Origin: Bacteroides sp.
GTDB taxonomy: Bacteria; Bacteroidota; Bacteroidia; Bacteroidales; Muribaculaceae
NCBI GenBank assembly: GCA_014802435.1
Contig: JAAVCG010000006.1
Span: 121,195-185,194, forward strand
DNA length: 64,000 nt
Direction of reading: 5' to 3'
Both the position numbers and the translations under genes were made by a program. The notes under the pieces were generated by a model that saw only the letters and a list, made by a program, of their open reading frames with translations, did not search any database and had not been told where the DNA came from. Below are positions 54,076 through 63,658 of this stretch, one piece after another; position 1 is the stretch's first letter; each line of letters begins with the position of its first letter.

Positions 54076-55203
54076 TTATTTGCGGAAAATGTGACCTCGG
54101 GAAATGTAGATATTGCCGGGGATGGGTGTGAAGACCCTTTCGCCCAGGAGGTTGAAAATGGGAAAATCGGCAGCCTGGTCAGTGATCTCGGCAATGTCAA
54201 CGCTTGCCAGGATTTTGATGGGGAGGGATTCCGGTGTGCCGTTAGCGAACTCTTTATCAATTGCGGAGATGAAGATATGGCCCGGGTCGAGATGGGTTGA
54301 CTCGGGGACGATGGTAAAAGTGGGGTTTTCCGGATGAGGGGAGAAGAGATAACCGTCTTCGCGCTCGTGATGGTTGACGTTGGCCGTAAGGACACCGTGA
54401 TTCGCGATGGCATCTGTGGGAAAATCGTCGGCCGAGGCAATGCCTGAGAGGGTCTCGGTCCATCCCTGAGGGGCATAAATTATGTATGGTTTATATGGGT
54501 CAAGGGCGGATACTTCTTCGAGTTCCACTTCATGGGTGTCATTGATGGAGGTTGCGCGATAGGCAAATACTCCGTCGGGTAGCTCCGTGAGAGGGAAGGG
54601 GAGAATGAGAGTGGCCCAGCGCTCGGATTCGGGGATATTGATGTCAACGGTGCGTTCGGCGGGGATGGAGATTGAGGCCGTAGCGGAGTTTTGCATCGTG
54701 TTTCCAGGGGTCCATTGAATGGGGAATCCTATGGCGGGGTCTTTGGAGTTGAAGACGAATTCGCGGAATTCCACTTCGTTATCGCCGGCTTTGGCGAGGG
54801 GATGAACCGTCAGGTTTATGTCAGCAATTGAGCCGACGGGGGCGGAGAATTCCTCGTTCATGATGCTGAAGCAGATTACTTTAGCGCGTGAGCCATGATC
54901 TTTGACGGCTGATGAGACCATATGGCCGGGGTTGATTTGCCCCGGGCTGCCAATGGTGCCGGTTTCGGGGAAGGTTACTCCGGCGGGGAGGATAAGGTCA
55001 AAGTTATAGGCCATGTAGACGCGGTTTTCATCGCCGGCAATGCTGACGGTCACGTAGTCGCCCGCCGAGGCGGAATGGACGCCGCTGATTTCAAGGCCGT
55101 CGGTCGTGTCGAACCATTTAGGCTGCTCGTCGTCGGCCCGGAGTAAGGCCGGGGATAGAAGAATGGCTGAGATGGCGATAAAGGGCTTTAGTGAAAGACT
55201 CAT
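54076..55203 (-). CDS. Secreted protein with C-terminal tail
   Basis: Signal peptide; cohesin-like VTVSIAGDENRVYMAYNFDLILPAGVTF; C-terminal IFNLLGERVFTPIPGNIYISRGHIFRK. Confidence 0.6.
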   Translation of the reverse strand: MSLSLKPFIAISAILLSPALLRADDEQPKWFDTTDGLEISGVHSASAGDYVTVSIAGDENRVYMAYNFDLILPAGVTFPETGTIGSPGQINPGHMVSSAVKDHGSRAKVICFSIMNEEFSAPVGSIADINLTVHPLAKAGDNEVEFREFVFNSKDPAIGFPIQWTPGNTMQNSATASISIPAERTVDINIPESERWATLILPFPLTELPDGVFAYRATSINDTHEVELEEVSALDPYKPYIIYAPQGWTETLSGIASADDFPTDAIANHGVLTANVNHHEREDGYLFSPHPENPTFTIVPESTHLDPGHIFISAIDKEFANGTPESLPIKILASVDIAEITDQAADFPIFNLLGERVFTPIPGNIYISRGHIFRK

Positions 55204-55269
55204 TTAGGTGATTTATCGTGAAAAAGGTTATATTTTTTGCGCAAAGGTACGAAAAAAAGGAGCAATTTA

Positions 55270-55279
55270 CCCCCCCCCC
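55270..55279. repeat. C10 homopolymer
   Basis: ttta-cccccccccc-tcc in the promoter region of the 54076-55203 gene. Confidence 0.9.
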
Positions 55280-55414
55280 TCCAATGTTAAGACATGTTAA
55301 ATTTGAAAAAAGTAGATGAGACAATGTTCTTTACACTATTCATAGTCCGCTGAATGATAGGTGATTTACTGTTGTGAAGGCCCTCAGAGGTAACAGGCTC
55401 ATAGCAGCGCTGCC

Positions 55415-55443
55415 TATGGAGAGGCGGATTCCGATCCGCCGCC
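55415..55443 (-). repeat. 29 bp repeat, module A copy 4
   Basis: tatggagaggcggattccgatccgccgcc (one mismatch). Confidence 0.9.
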
Positions 55444-55578
55444 TCTGCTGCGGGGATAGTACAACACGTTCTCGGGTTGTGGTTTTGGGGCGTATATTTT
55501 TTAACCCCCAGTGGCTGCGCGACCGGGTTAACTGGAGTGGAATCCCTCCGGGCTATTTCTTGTGCGAATTTAGACGAT

Positions 55579-55607
55579 GGCGGCGGATCGGAATCCGCCT
55601 TTCCATA
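55579..55607 (+). repeat. 29 bp repeat, module A copy 5 (inverted relative to copy 4)
   Basis: ggcggcggatcggaatccgcctttccata. Confidence 0.9.
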
Positions 55608-55761
55608 GGCTACACACTTGTCTGGTAGTCCGGTGGTTTTCGTTAATCCATGAGTTCTGTAGCTGGCTCTTTTATTCTTGAATTCTTTGACGGGGGGGAA
55701 TGAGCAGCCCCCGGGAGCGCGGGGCTGCCGGGGGCTGAGGGGGTATTTGTTGTAATGGGGG

Positions 55762-57477
55762 TTAGGCTTTGTAGGTGTCGATTTCGGCGGGGGTGAATCC
55801 GGCGATGAATTCGCAGTGTTGGGCTACGAGGGCGTCGGTGAGGTTGCCGTAGACGATGCAGGATTTGGTGAAGGAGTCGTTGCGCTGGGCGTCGAGGAGG
55901 AGCAGGTAGCTCATGACGATGCTGCCGGCCATTTCTACGAGGCGACGGCCCATGAAGTCAACGAGGGTCTGGTCTTTCTTTTCAACGACAGAGGCAAGAG
56001 CGGCCTGATATTTCTCAACGATTGCTTCGAGGCGCACTTTGACGGCTTCGAGTTCGGGCTTGAGGGGCTCACCGGCAGCGAGCTGGGCGCGATAGCTATC
56101 GATGAGGGTGTTGATGGTGCCGGAAGTGACGTGGCGAATGGCGGCGACAACCTGGAGCTGGGTGGTACCTTCATAGATTGAGGTGATGCGGGTGTCGCGA
56201 TAGAGGCGTTCGCAGGCATAGTCCTTCATGAAGCCTGAGCCGCCGTGGATCTGGATGCAGTCATATGCGTTTTGGTTGGCATATTCAGAGCCGAGACCCT
56301 TGGCGAGGGGAGTGCAGGCGTCAGCCAGCTTGGAATAGTATTTGGCTTCTTTCTTTTCTTCGGGGGTGAGGGGGCGTTCCTTTGCGATGTCGTCGTAGAC
56401 CTTGTAGAGGTCAACGTAGCGGGCGGTTTCGTAAAGGAGTGAGCGAGAGGCGTCGAGCTTGGCCTTCATGGTGGCAAGCATTTCATAGACGGCGGGGAAC
56501 TCGATGATAGCCTTGCCGAACTGCATGCGTTCCTTGGCATACTGGAGGGCTTCACGATAAGCGAGTTCGGAGCATCCGACGCTCTGTGCGGCGATACCGA
56601 GGCGGGCGCCGTTCATCAGGGCCATCACATATTTGATGAGGCCGAGGCGGCGGCTGCCGCAGAGTTCAGCCTTGGCGTTTTTGTAGACGAGTTCGCAGGT
56701 GGGAGAGCCCTTGATGCCCATTTTGTTTTCAATGCGGCGCACGGTTACTCCGCCGTCGCGCTTATCATAGATGAACATTGAGAGTCCTCGGCCATCCTTG
56801 GTGCCTTCTTCAGAGCGGGCAAGGACGAGGTGGATGTCGGCGTCACCATTGGTGATGAAGCGCTTCACGCCGTTGAGGACCCAAGTGCCATCTTCAAGCT
56901 GAGAGGCCTTGAGCATAACGCTCTGGAGGTCAGAGCCGGCATCGGGCTCGGTGAGGTCCATCGACATGGTTTCACCGGCGCAGACGCGGGGAATGAATTT
57001 CTGCTTCTGTTCTTCGTCGGCAAACTCATAGATTGTTTCGGCGCAGTCCTGAAGGCCCCAGAGGTTTTCAAACCCGGTATCGGCACGGCTGACGATGTCG
57101 GCGGCCATGATGTAGGGGGTGATGGGGAAGTTGAGACCGCCGAGGCGACGGGGCATGGACATGCCCATGAGTCCGGCCTTGCGGCAGGCGTCGAGGTTCA
57201 CCTGAGTGCCGTCGGCATAGATTACGCGTCCGTTTTCAACTCGGGGACCCTGATGGTCAACGTCTTCGGCATTGGGGGCAATGATTTCGCCGCAGATATC
57301 GCCGACGATTTCCAGGACTTTGTCATAGTTGTCCATGGCGTCGTCGAAGTTGTAGGGAGCATAGTCAAACTTCTCGGCGTCAGAGTATTGGCGTTCCTTG
57401 AGCTCCACGATTTTCCGCATGAGCGGATGGGTCAGGTGGTGCTTGAGGTCGGGATTGTCAGTATAAAAGTTAGCCAT
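55762..57477 (-). CDS. Acyl-CoA dehydrogenase family protein
   Basis: MSMDLTEPDAGSDLQSVMLKA, GVKRFITNGD, QIHGGSGFMKDYACERLYRDTRITSIYEGTTQLQ. Confidence 0.93.
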   Translation of the reverse strand: MANFYTDNPDLKHHLTHPLMRKIVELKERQYSDAEKFDYAPYNFDDAMDNYDKVLEIVGDICGEIIAPNAEDVDHQGPRVENGRVIYADGTQVNLDACRKAGLMGMSMPRRLGGLNFPITPYIMAADIVSRADTGFENLWGLQDCAETIYEFADEEQKQKFIPRVCAGETMSMDLTEPDAGSDLQSVMLKASQLEDGTWVLNGVKRFITNGDADIHLVLARSEEGTKDGRGLSMFIYDKRDGGVTVRRIENKMGIKGSPTCELVYKNAKAELCGSRRLGLIKYVMALMNGARLGIAAQSVGCSELAYREALQYAKERMQFGKAIIEFPAVYEMLATMKAKLDASRSLLYETARYVDLYKVYDDIAKERPLTPEEKKEAKYYSKLADACTPLAKGLGSEYANQNAYDCIQIHGGSGFMKDYACERLYRDTRITSIYEGTTQLQVVAAIRHVTSGTINTLIDSYRAQLAAGEPLKPELEAVKVRLEAIVEKYQAALASVVEKKDQTLVDFMGRRLVEMAGSIVMSYLLLLDAQRNDSFTKSCIVYGNLTDALVAQHCEFIAGFTPAEIDTYKA

Positions 57478-57479
57478 GA

Positions 57480-58511
57480 TTACTTTGAGTTCTTTTTGTA
57501 ATACTTAATCAATTTGGGGACGATGTCCTCGACATTGCCGGTAATGACATAGTCAGCAATGGTATTGATCGGCGCATTGGGGTCATTGTTAATGGAGATG
57601 ATGATAGAGCTTTCCTGCATGCCGGCAATGTGTTGAATCTGGCCGGAGATGCCGCAAGCAATGTAGAGTTTAGGGCGCACGGTGGTGCCGGTCTGACCGA
57701 TTTGGCGGCCATGTTCAACCCATCCGGCATCAACGGCGGCGCGAGTGGCGCCCACTTCGCCGCCAAGCACCTTGGCGAGTTCAAAAATCTGGTCAAAGCC
57801 CTCCTTGGAGCCAACGCCATAGCCGCCGGCTACGATTATGGGGGAGTTCTTGATGTTGATTTTTGATTTTTCGATGTGGCGGTCAATGATTTCAACGACG
57901 TAGTCTTCAGGCTTTACAAAGTCGTCGGCCTTGAGGTTGATGACTTCGGCCTTATGGTTGGGGTCATAAACCTCTTTCTTCATCACGCCTTCACGGACGG
58001 TAGCCATCTGGGGGCGACATTCGGGGTTAACGATCGTAGCGACGATGTTGCCGCCGAATGCGGGGCGGATTTGATAGAGGAGGTTTTCGTAGTTCTTGCC
58101 GGTCTTGGGGTCAGTATGGTTACCGATTTCCAGGGCGGTGCAGTCAGCAGTGAGGCCGCTATGGAGGCATGAGCTTACGCGGGGCCCGAGGTCACGACCG
58201 ATGGTCGTTGCGCCCATCAGGCAGATCTGGGGCTGAATCTGGCGGAACAGATTGATCAGCAGCGCTGCATGGGGGTTAGTCGTGTAAGGAGCCAGGCGGG
58301 CATCGTCAACTTTGTAAACGACGTCGGCGCCATAGGGGGCGAGGACTTTTTCAACGTCGCCGAGGTTATGTCCGGCAACGATTGCTTCGAGCTTAACGCC
58401 GAGTTTATCGGCCAGTACGCGGCCCTTGGTCAGCAGTTCGAGGCTGACGTCGGCTACGTGGTCTTCATCCCATTCGCAATAAACGATGAGGTTGTTCTTA
58501 TCTTGTAACAT
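57480..58511 (-). CDS. etfA: Electron transfer flavoprotein alpha subunit
   Basis: VAGGYGVGSKEGFD, VGATRAAVDAGWVEHGRQIGQTGTTVRPKLYIACGISGQIQH. Confidence 0.94.
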   Translation of the reverse strand: MLQDKNNLIVYCEWDEDHVADVSLELLTKGRVLADKLGVKLEAIVAGHNLGDVEKVLAPYGADVVYKVDDARLAPYTTNPHAALLINLFRQIQPQICLMGATTIGRDLGPRVSSCLHSGLTADCTALEIGNHTDPKTGKNYENLLYQIRPAFGGNIVATIVNPECRPQMATVREGVMKKEVYDPNHKAEVINLKADDFVKPEDYVVEIIDRHIEKSKINIKNSPIIVAGGYGVGSKEGFDQIFELAKVLGGEVGATRAAVDAGWVEHGRQIGQTGTTVRPKLYIACGISGQIQHIAGMQESSIIISINNDPNAPINTIADYVITGNVEDIVPKLIKYYKKNSK

Positions 58512-58523
58512 ATATGGATATTC

Positions 58524-59396
58524 TTAGCCGATAGTGTGGTTAGCAATCAGTTCCTGGATGAGTTCTTCGAGTTGCTCATCATTATTTTCGAGGCGGCGGC
58601 TTTCCTTAGCGGTGAAGACGACGTTTTCAATGGCTTTCACTTTGGTGGGGGAGCCGGGGAAGCCTATTTGTTCGGGGTCAGCTTCAACGAATGCGGCGTT
58701 CCATTCCTGAATAATGTCGGGGCAGCGGGAGTCAGCGCGCTTGGCGGCTTCTTCGCTGAGGGCATTCTTTTCAGTGGGCGATGCGGCATACTTGAACTTG
58801 CAGACGCGCTGGGCGTTGCGGGGGCGACATTCGTCGGCCGAGCCGGTTACGGTCACTACGCAGGGCAGGGGGGCCTTGACGGTTTCCACGCCATGTTCGA
58901 GGCGACGCTTGACAATGACGTGTCCGTCCTTGCAGTCAAGAATCTCTTCGGCGTAAGTAACCTGCGGAATTCCAAGTTTTTCAGCAATCTGGGGGCCTAC
59001 CTGGGCGGTGTCGCCGTCAATGGCCTGGCGGCCACCGAGGATAATGTCGTAGCCCTCCATCTTCTTGACGGCCTGAGCCAGGGAGTAAGAAGTGGCGAGG
59101 GTGTCAGCGCCGCCGAGGCAGCGGTCAGTCAGAACGACTCCGCGGTCAGCGCCGCGATAGATTGCTTCACGAATGATTTCAGAGGCACGGGGAAGACCCA
59201 TAGTGAGCATCGTCACGGTTGAACCGGGATTTGCATCCTTCAGGCGCAGAGCCTGTTCAAGCGCATTGAGGTCTTCCGGATTGAAGATTGCCGGCAGCGC
59301 AGCGCGATTGATGGTGCCGTCCTCTTTCATTGCATCTTTGCCCACATTGCGGGTATCGGGAACCTGCTTGGCGAGCACGATGATATTTAAACTCAT
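58524..59396 (-). CDS. etfB: Electron transfer flavoprotein beta subunit
   Basis: LAKQVPDTRNVG...FNPEDLNALEQALRLKD, GGRQAIDGDTAQVGPQIAEKLGIPQVTY. Confidence 0.93.
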   Translation of the reverse strand: MSLNIIVLAKQVPDTRNVGKDAMKEDGTINRAALPAIFNPEDLNALEQALRLKDANPGSTVTMLTMGLPRASEIIREAIYRGADRGVVLTDRCLGGADTLATSYSLAQAVKKMEGYDIILGGRQAIDGDTAQVGPQIAEKLGIPQVTYAEEILDCKDGHVIVKRRLEHGVETVKAPLPCVVTVTGSADECRPRNAQRVCKFKYAASPTEKNALSEEAAKRADSRCPDIIQEWNAAFVEADPEQIGFPGSPTKVKAIENVVFTAKESRRLENNDEQLEELIQELIANHTIG

Positions 59397-59536
59397 GCTG
59401 TAATTATTTATGGTGATAATAATTGATTAAATGCTGATGAATTTTGACATAGTCAACGCGCAAAGTTACAACATTTTGCCCAACTTTGCAAATTTTAACG
59501 CCAATTATGCCAATTTTTGCGGTGATTTGACGCCTT

Positions 59537-60382
59537 TCAGACGGCCTTGAAGCTCATGTCGAGCCCTTTGACCGAATGAGTCAGCGCGCCGACGCTGATA
59601 AAGTCAACTCCCGTTTCGCCATAGGCGCGGAGAGTGGCGAGCGTGATGCCGCCGCTTGATTCGATTTCCGTTGCGCCATTGATTCGCTTGACGGCTTCGG
59701 CTGTGCGCTCGGGGGTGAAGTTATCAAGCATGATGCGGTCAACTCCGGCGGCCAGAGCCTGGTCAATCTCCTCATCGTTACGCACTTCAACTTCAATCTT
59801 GAGGTCCTTGCCCTTCTCCTTGCAGTAAGCCTTTGCGGCCGCTACGGAATTAGGTATGCCCCCGGCAAAGTCGTTATGGTTATCCTTGATGAGAATCATG
59901 TCAAAGAGGCCGATGCGGTGGTTGCCTCCGCCGCCGATGCGAACTGCTTCCTTATCGAGGATGCGCATTCCGGGCTGAGTCTTGCGAGTGTCGATAACCT
60001 TTGCTTTCAGGCCTTGGAGTTCCTGCTGGTAGCGATGGGTGGTCGTTGCGATGCCGCTCATGCGCTGCATGATGTTGAGCATAATGCGCTCCGTTTGCAG
60101 CAGACTCTGAACTCGTCCTTCCACTTCAAAGGCGATGTCGCCGGGCTTGACTTCCGTTCCGTCGGGGATGAAGACGGTCATCTTCAATTCCGGGTCAAAC
60201 TTTTCAAACACCTTGCGGGCAACTTCAACTCCGGCCAGTATTCCCGGCTCCTTGATAATAAGGTGCTGCTTGCCGCGGGCATCGGCCGGGATGGTGCTCA
60301 GAGTGGTGTGGTCACCGTCGCCTACGTCTTCGGCAAAAGCGAGCGTCAGGAGGTCATCAATCAGTTCGTCTTTAGATTTCAT
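59537..60382 (-). CDS. nadC: Nicotinate-nucleotide pyrophosphorylase
   Basis: DVGDGDHTTLSTIP, DTRKTQPGMRILDKEAVRIGGGGNHRIGLFDMILIKDNH. Confidence 0.96.
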   Translation of the reverse strand: MKSKDELIDDLLTLAFAEDVGDGDHTTLSTIPADARGKQHLIIKEPGILAGVEVARKVFEKFDPELKMTVFIPDGTEVKPGDIAFEVEGRVQSLLQTERIMLNIMQRMSGIATTTHRYQQELQGLKAKVIDTRKTQPGMRILDKEAVRIGGGGNHRIGLFDMILIKDNHNDFAGGIPNSVAAAKAYCKEKGKDLKIEVEVRNDEEIDQALAAGVDRIMLDNFTPERTAEAVKRINGATEIESSGGITLATLRAYGETGVDFISVGALTHSVKGLDMSFKAV

Positions 60383-60447
60383 AGAGATTTCTTGATTTTT
60401 TTTCGTAATTTTGCCGCAAATTTAACAAAAAATCAGCAGAAAATCAA

Positions 60448-60921
60448 ATGAAACTGTTATTAATGGCCGTCGGGAAGACCTCTCAGCCCCTGATGCGGCA
60501 GGCAATTGACCTCTATTTGGAGCGTTTGCGTCATTATCTCCCCGTTGAAATTGAAATTATTGCCGATGTGAAGAAGACCTCGTCGCTCTCTCCGGAGAAG
60601 CAAAAGGAGCTTGAGGGCGAGCAGATTTTGCGCCGCATCGAGCCGGGCGACAGGCTTATCCTTCTTGACGAAAACGGGCGCGAGATGACCTCCCGCGAGT
60701 TTGCCGGATTCATGGAAAAGCAGATGGCCGCCGGAGGCAAGAGGCTGGTCTACGTCGTCGGTGGCCCTTATGGGTTTTCGCAGGGGGTCTATAATCGTGC
60801 TGACTCGAAGCTTTCACTCAGCCGCATGACTTTTAATCATGAAATGGTTCGCCTCTTCTTCGTCGAGCAGCTTTATCGCTCGCAAACAATTCTTCGCGGC
60901 GAACCGTATCATCATGATTAA
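60448..60921 (+). CDS. rlmH: 23S rRNA pseudouridine1915 N3-methyltransferase
   Basis: VVGGPYGFSQGVYNRADSKLSLSRMTFNHEMVRLFFVEQLYRSQTILRGEPYHHD. Confidence 0.97.
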   Translation: MKLLLMAVGKTSQPLMRQAIDLYLERLRHYLPVEIEIIADVKKTSSLSPEKQKELEGEQILRRIEPGDRLILLDENGREMTSREFAGFMEKQMAAGGKRLVYVVGGPYGFSQGVYNRADSKLSLSRMTFNHEMVRLFFVEQLYRSQTILRGEPYHHD

Positions 60922-60941
60922 GGCCCCGTATCCTCTCTCTA

Positions 60942-62276
60942 TTAAAACGAGAAGGCACACATGACGTTGGCGCGCCAGGCATTGCGGGCCTCTTTTGAGA
61001 TGTTTTCGCGGCGCCCATAGTCAATCTCGGCGGCAACGCTCAGGCGCGGCAGAATGTTCCAGTAGGCATTGACGCAGGCAAATGTGCCGCAGCGGTATTC
61101 GCTCTCCGGCGAGCCCTTGCGCGAGTCAAGATAAGTCTGGCTCGCGGCTACGGACATGAAAAAGTTAGGCCGGAAGTTATATTGCAGTCCCAGTGACCAG
61201 CCCAATGAAAGGGGAGTGTAGAGCCTCTGAGGATTCTTCGGGTCAGTCAGCAGGTCATAATAGCCATACTGCAGGTCGCTGCCCAATCCGGCAATTCCGC
61301 GTCCGCCGCAAAGGTTGACGTAAGTGGTCAGCGCGCGAGCGGGGCGCGCCACAGAGCTGAGCTGAACGCCCCAGCCTGCAAGATTATGGTTGCTGTTGGC
61401 CGTCACATCGCGATAAGAGAGCGAGCGGGCTATGGCGCTGAGGCGAACGTGCTGGCCCGGTGCCCACTCATATTGTCCGAGGGCGGCAACGTCAGGAAGC
61501 CATTCTGATAGCGGCTTGACTGATTGCATTGTGCGGTCAACGGCCGTTGAGGGCGTTTCAAGCGAGACCCCGACATACCATCGCTGCTTAAAACAAGGCA
61601 TATAGCGCACCAGCACTGAAGTATGTGAGAACTTATTATTGTTTCCGGCAGCATCGATAACCACGGGCTGAGCGGCGGGGTCAGAGAATGTCGACGTCGC
61701 ATAGCCAACGGTGAAATCCTCAATGGTGGCATAGGCCTTTTTGAGCTTCAATCCGCGCGACTCATAGCCCGTAAAGTCGGTCTCGATACATAGCTGATAG
61801 GAGCCAATGGTGTGATGGTGGCCTATGATTCTGAAAAACAGGCCCGTGCCCGCCGGAGTTGATGAAAAGCGCCTCATTGACTGCGGATTGGCCGGAATCG
61901 GAATCGTAAAAGGCGCAAAAGCGCTCCCCGGAACCGCGCCGTTCCAGTCATAGAACGCACGCATCCTGACGCTTCCGCCTATGCCCATGGAAAGGCCCGC
62001 CTCCTTGCTCATAAAGAGAAAATAAGGCGCGTCAGGGTCCTGGAAATGCCGGAATTGGTCATAATAAAAAGTAGCAATTAGGCGATAGATGGAGTCCTTA
62101 TCCGCCCGGAGAGTGGCATTGTCGGTCGGGCGCCCGTCAATGTACATAATCTTGGTGGACTGCGCCTTCAGATTAATCAGCGAGTCAGGATGAGTAACGG
62201 CTGCGGAGGCTGAAAAAGCGCCGCATGACAAGACTGCCAAGGCTCCGGCAATCAGGGCTTTTAACGATTTGTGCAT
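60942..62276 (-). CDS. Putative outer-membrane porin-like beta-barrel protein
   Basis: Signal peptide, barrel-like alternation, terminal ...AWRANVMCAFSF. Confidence 0.55.
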   Translation of the reverse strand: MHKSLKALIAGALAVLSCGAFSASAAVTHPDSLINLKAQSTKIMYIDGRPTDNATLRADKDSIYRLIATFYYDQFRHFQDPDAPYFLFMSKEAGLSMGIGGSVRMRAFYDWNGAVPGSAFAPFTIPIPANPQSMRRFSSTPAGTGLFFRIIGHHHTIGSYQLCIETDFTGYESRGLKLKKAYATIEDFTVGYATSTFSDPAAQPVVIDAAGNNNKFSHTSVLVRYMPCFKQRWYVGVSLETPSTAVDRTMQSVKPLSEWLPDVAALGQYEWAPGQHVRLSAIARSLSYRDVTANSNHNLAGWGVQLSSVARPARALTTYVNLCGGRGIAGLGSDLQYGYYDLLTDPKNPQRLYTPLSLGWSLGLQYNFRPNFFMSVAASQTYLDSRKGSPESEYRCGTFACVNAYWNILPRLSVAAEIDYGRRENISKEARNAWRANVMCAFSF

Positions 62277-62286
62277 AATATGATTT

Positions 62287-62931
62287 TCAAATAAATGCCG
62301 TAATCAGGCTGACCAGGGCAAAAGCTACAAGGATGCCGCCAATGATACGATTGATAATATAAAGAGAGCGGACATTAAAATGAGCCCTCATCTTGTTGAC
62401 CAGGAAAGTTATTATCAGCCACCAGGCCATTGCGCCAATGGCAATGCTCAGATAACCAAGAATATAATGATAATAACGATATTCGGGCAAGAGGAAATTG
62501 AAACGCGCAAAAAGGCCGATGATGAAAAAGAGAATCAGAGGATTTGAAAACGTCAGCAAAAATCCGCTGACCATATCCGTCCAATAACTCTTTGGCACCG
62601 AGTCATCCTTGGGATTAACCCTCCGCGCCGGATTCTTCCGGAAGAGGTAAACGCCAAACACGGCCAATACCGCCGACCCTACCAACTGCAAGATAAACTG
62701 CTGAGAATTAATGAAATCAGTAATGAAAGCGATGCCCGCACCCGTCAGTATGCAATAAAACATATCTGAAACCGATGCGCCGATACCCGTGAAAAATGCC
62801 GGCCACCGACCCTTATTCAACGTGCGCTGAATCACGAGCATACCGATTGGACCCATAGGGGCCGAAATCAGCACGCCGATAGCTAAACCGCGCAGCAGCA
62901 CATAGAATATACTTTCCATAATCTTATGCAA
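62287..62931 (-). CDS. LysE family translocator
   Basis: SAPMGPIGMLVIQRTLNKGRWPAFFTGIGASVSDMFYC. Confidence 0.9.
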   Translation of the reverse strand: MHKIMESIFYVLLRGLAIGVLISAPMGPIGMLVIQRTLNKGRWPAFFTGIGASVSDMFYCILTGAGIAFITDFINSQQFILQLVGSAVLAVFGVYLFRKNPARRVNPKDDSVPKSYWTDMVSGFLLTFSNPLILFFIIGLFARFNFLLPEYRYYHYILGYLSIAIGAMAWWLIITFLVNKMRAHFNVRSLYIINRIIGGILVAFALVSLITAFI

Positions 62932-63019
62932 ATTTAGTTAGAATGACTGAAAGACGCAACACTTTTGCAAAAATTTTCAAAAATATCTAAAAAAATTTGC
63001 ACATCCCGAAATTTATTCC

Positions 63020-63027
63020 TAACTTTG
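63020..63027 (+). promoter_or_regulatory. Bacteroides-type -7 upstream of tRNA-Cys
   Basis: TAACTTTG. Confidence 0.5.
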
Positions 63028-63052
63028 CACCGCTAAAGCGCTCATGATTCAT

Positions 63053-63123
63053 GGTTCCATGGCCGAGTGGTTAGGCAACGGTCTGCAAAACCGTGTACAG
63101 CGGTTCGAATCCGCTTGGGACCT
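63053..63123 (+). tRNA. tRNA-Cys(GCA)
   Basis: GGTTCCA/TGGGACC acceptor, anticodon loop CTGCAAA, GGTTCGAATCC, U73. Confidence 0.95.
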
Positions 63124-63658
63124 CTCATGACTCCGCACTCCGCGGAGTCATTCGTGTTTAATATCCTGATATTCACTCAGTTAACTGCGCATTTTTTGAG
63201 TGAAATTTCTGCAACGCTCCGCAATAATTCGAAAAAACGCCATTTCTGACTATCAGTCAGTTACGTTTTTGCTCTCAGCAGTTGTTGTACGTTTTTTCAA
63301 TAATTCGATTTTGAATCATGCAAAAAATCCAACTCATGCGCAGGCCAAAAAATATATACATTTTCGACTCCACTGCTGAATTATTATATGGCTGAATCTT
63401 GGACGAAGGGATTCAGTATGTCACCACTTGTTGCCATAGCATTAATATTTCTTGATGAATATACTATAGGTTACAACATTCTCCATTTAACTATGCCCAT
63501 GATTCCATTTTGAATTTGAGGCGATTCTCTCCAACAAATAACAATCGGTCTAATACTCCTCTTTCATTTTTGTGGTTTGGTACTCATTGCCAGTTTGCCT
63601 GCTCAGCATATATTGTACAGAGCGTTTAGGTAAGTGGTTGTCCTTATTGCATTAGTAA

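Noticed and set aside
55762-59396. Acyl-CoA dehydrogenase-etfAB operon as a novel electron-bifurcation system
   Set aside because: Gene set and motifs look like an ordinary ACAD/Etf cluster; bifurcation cannot be inferred from sequence reading alone.
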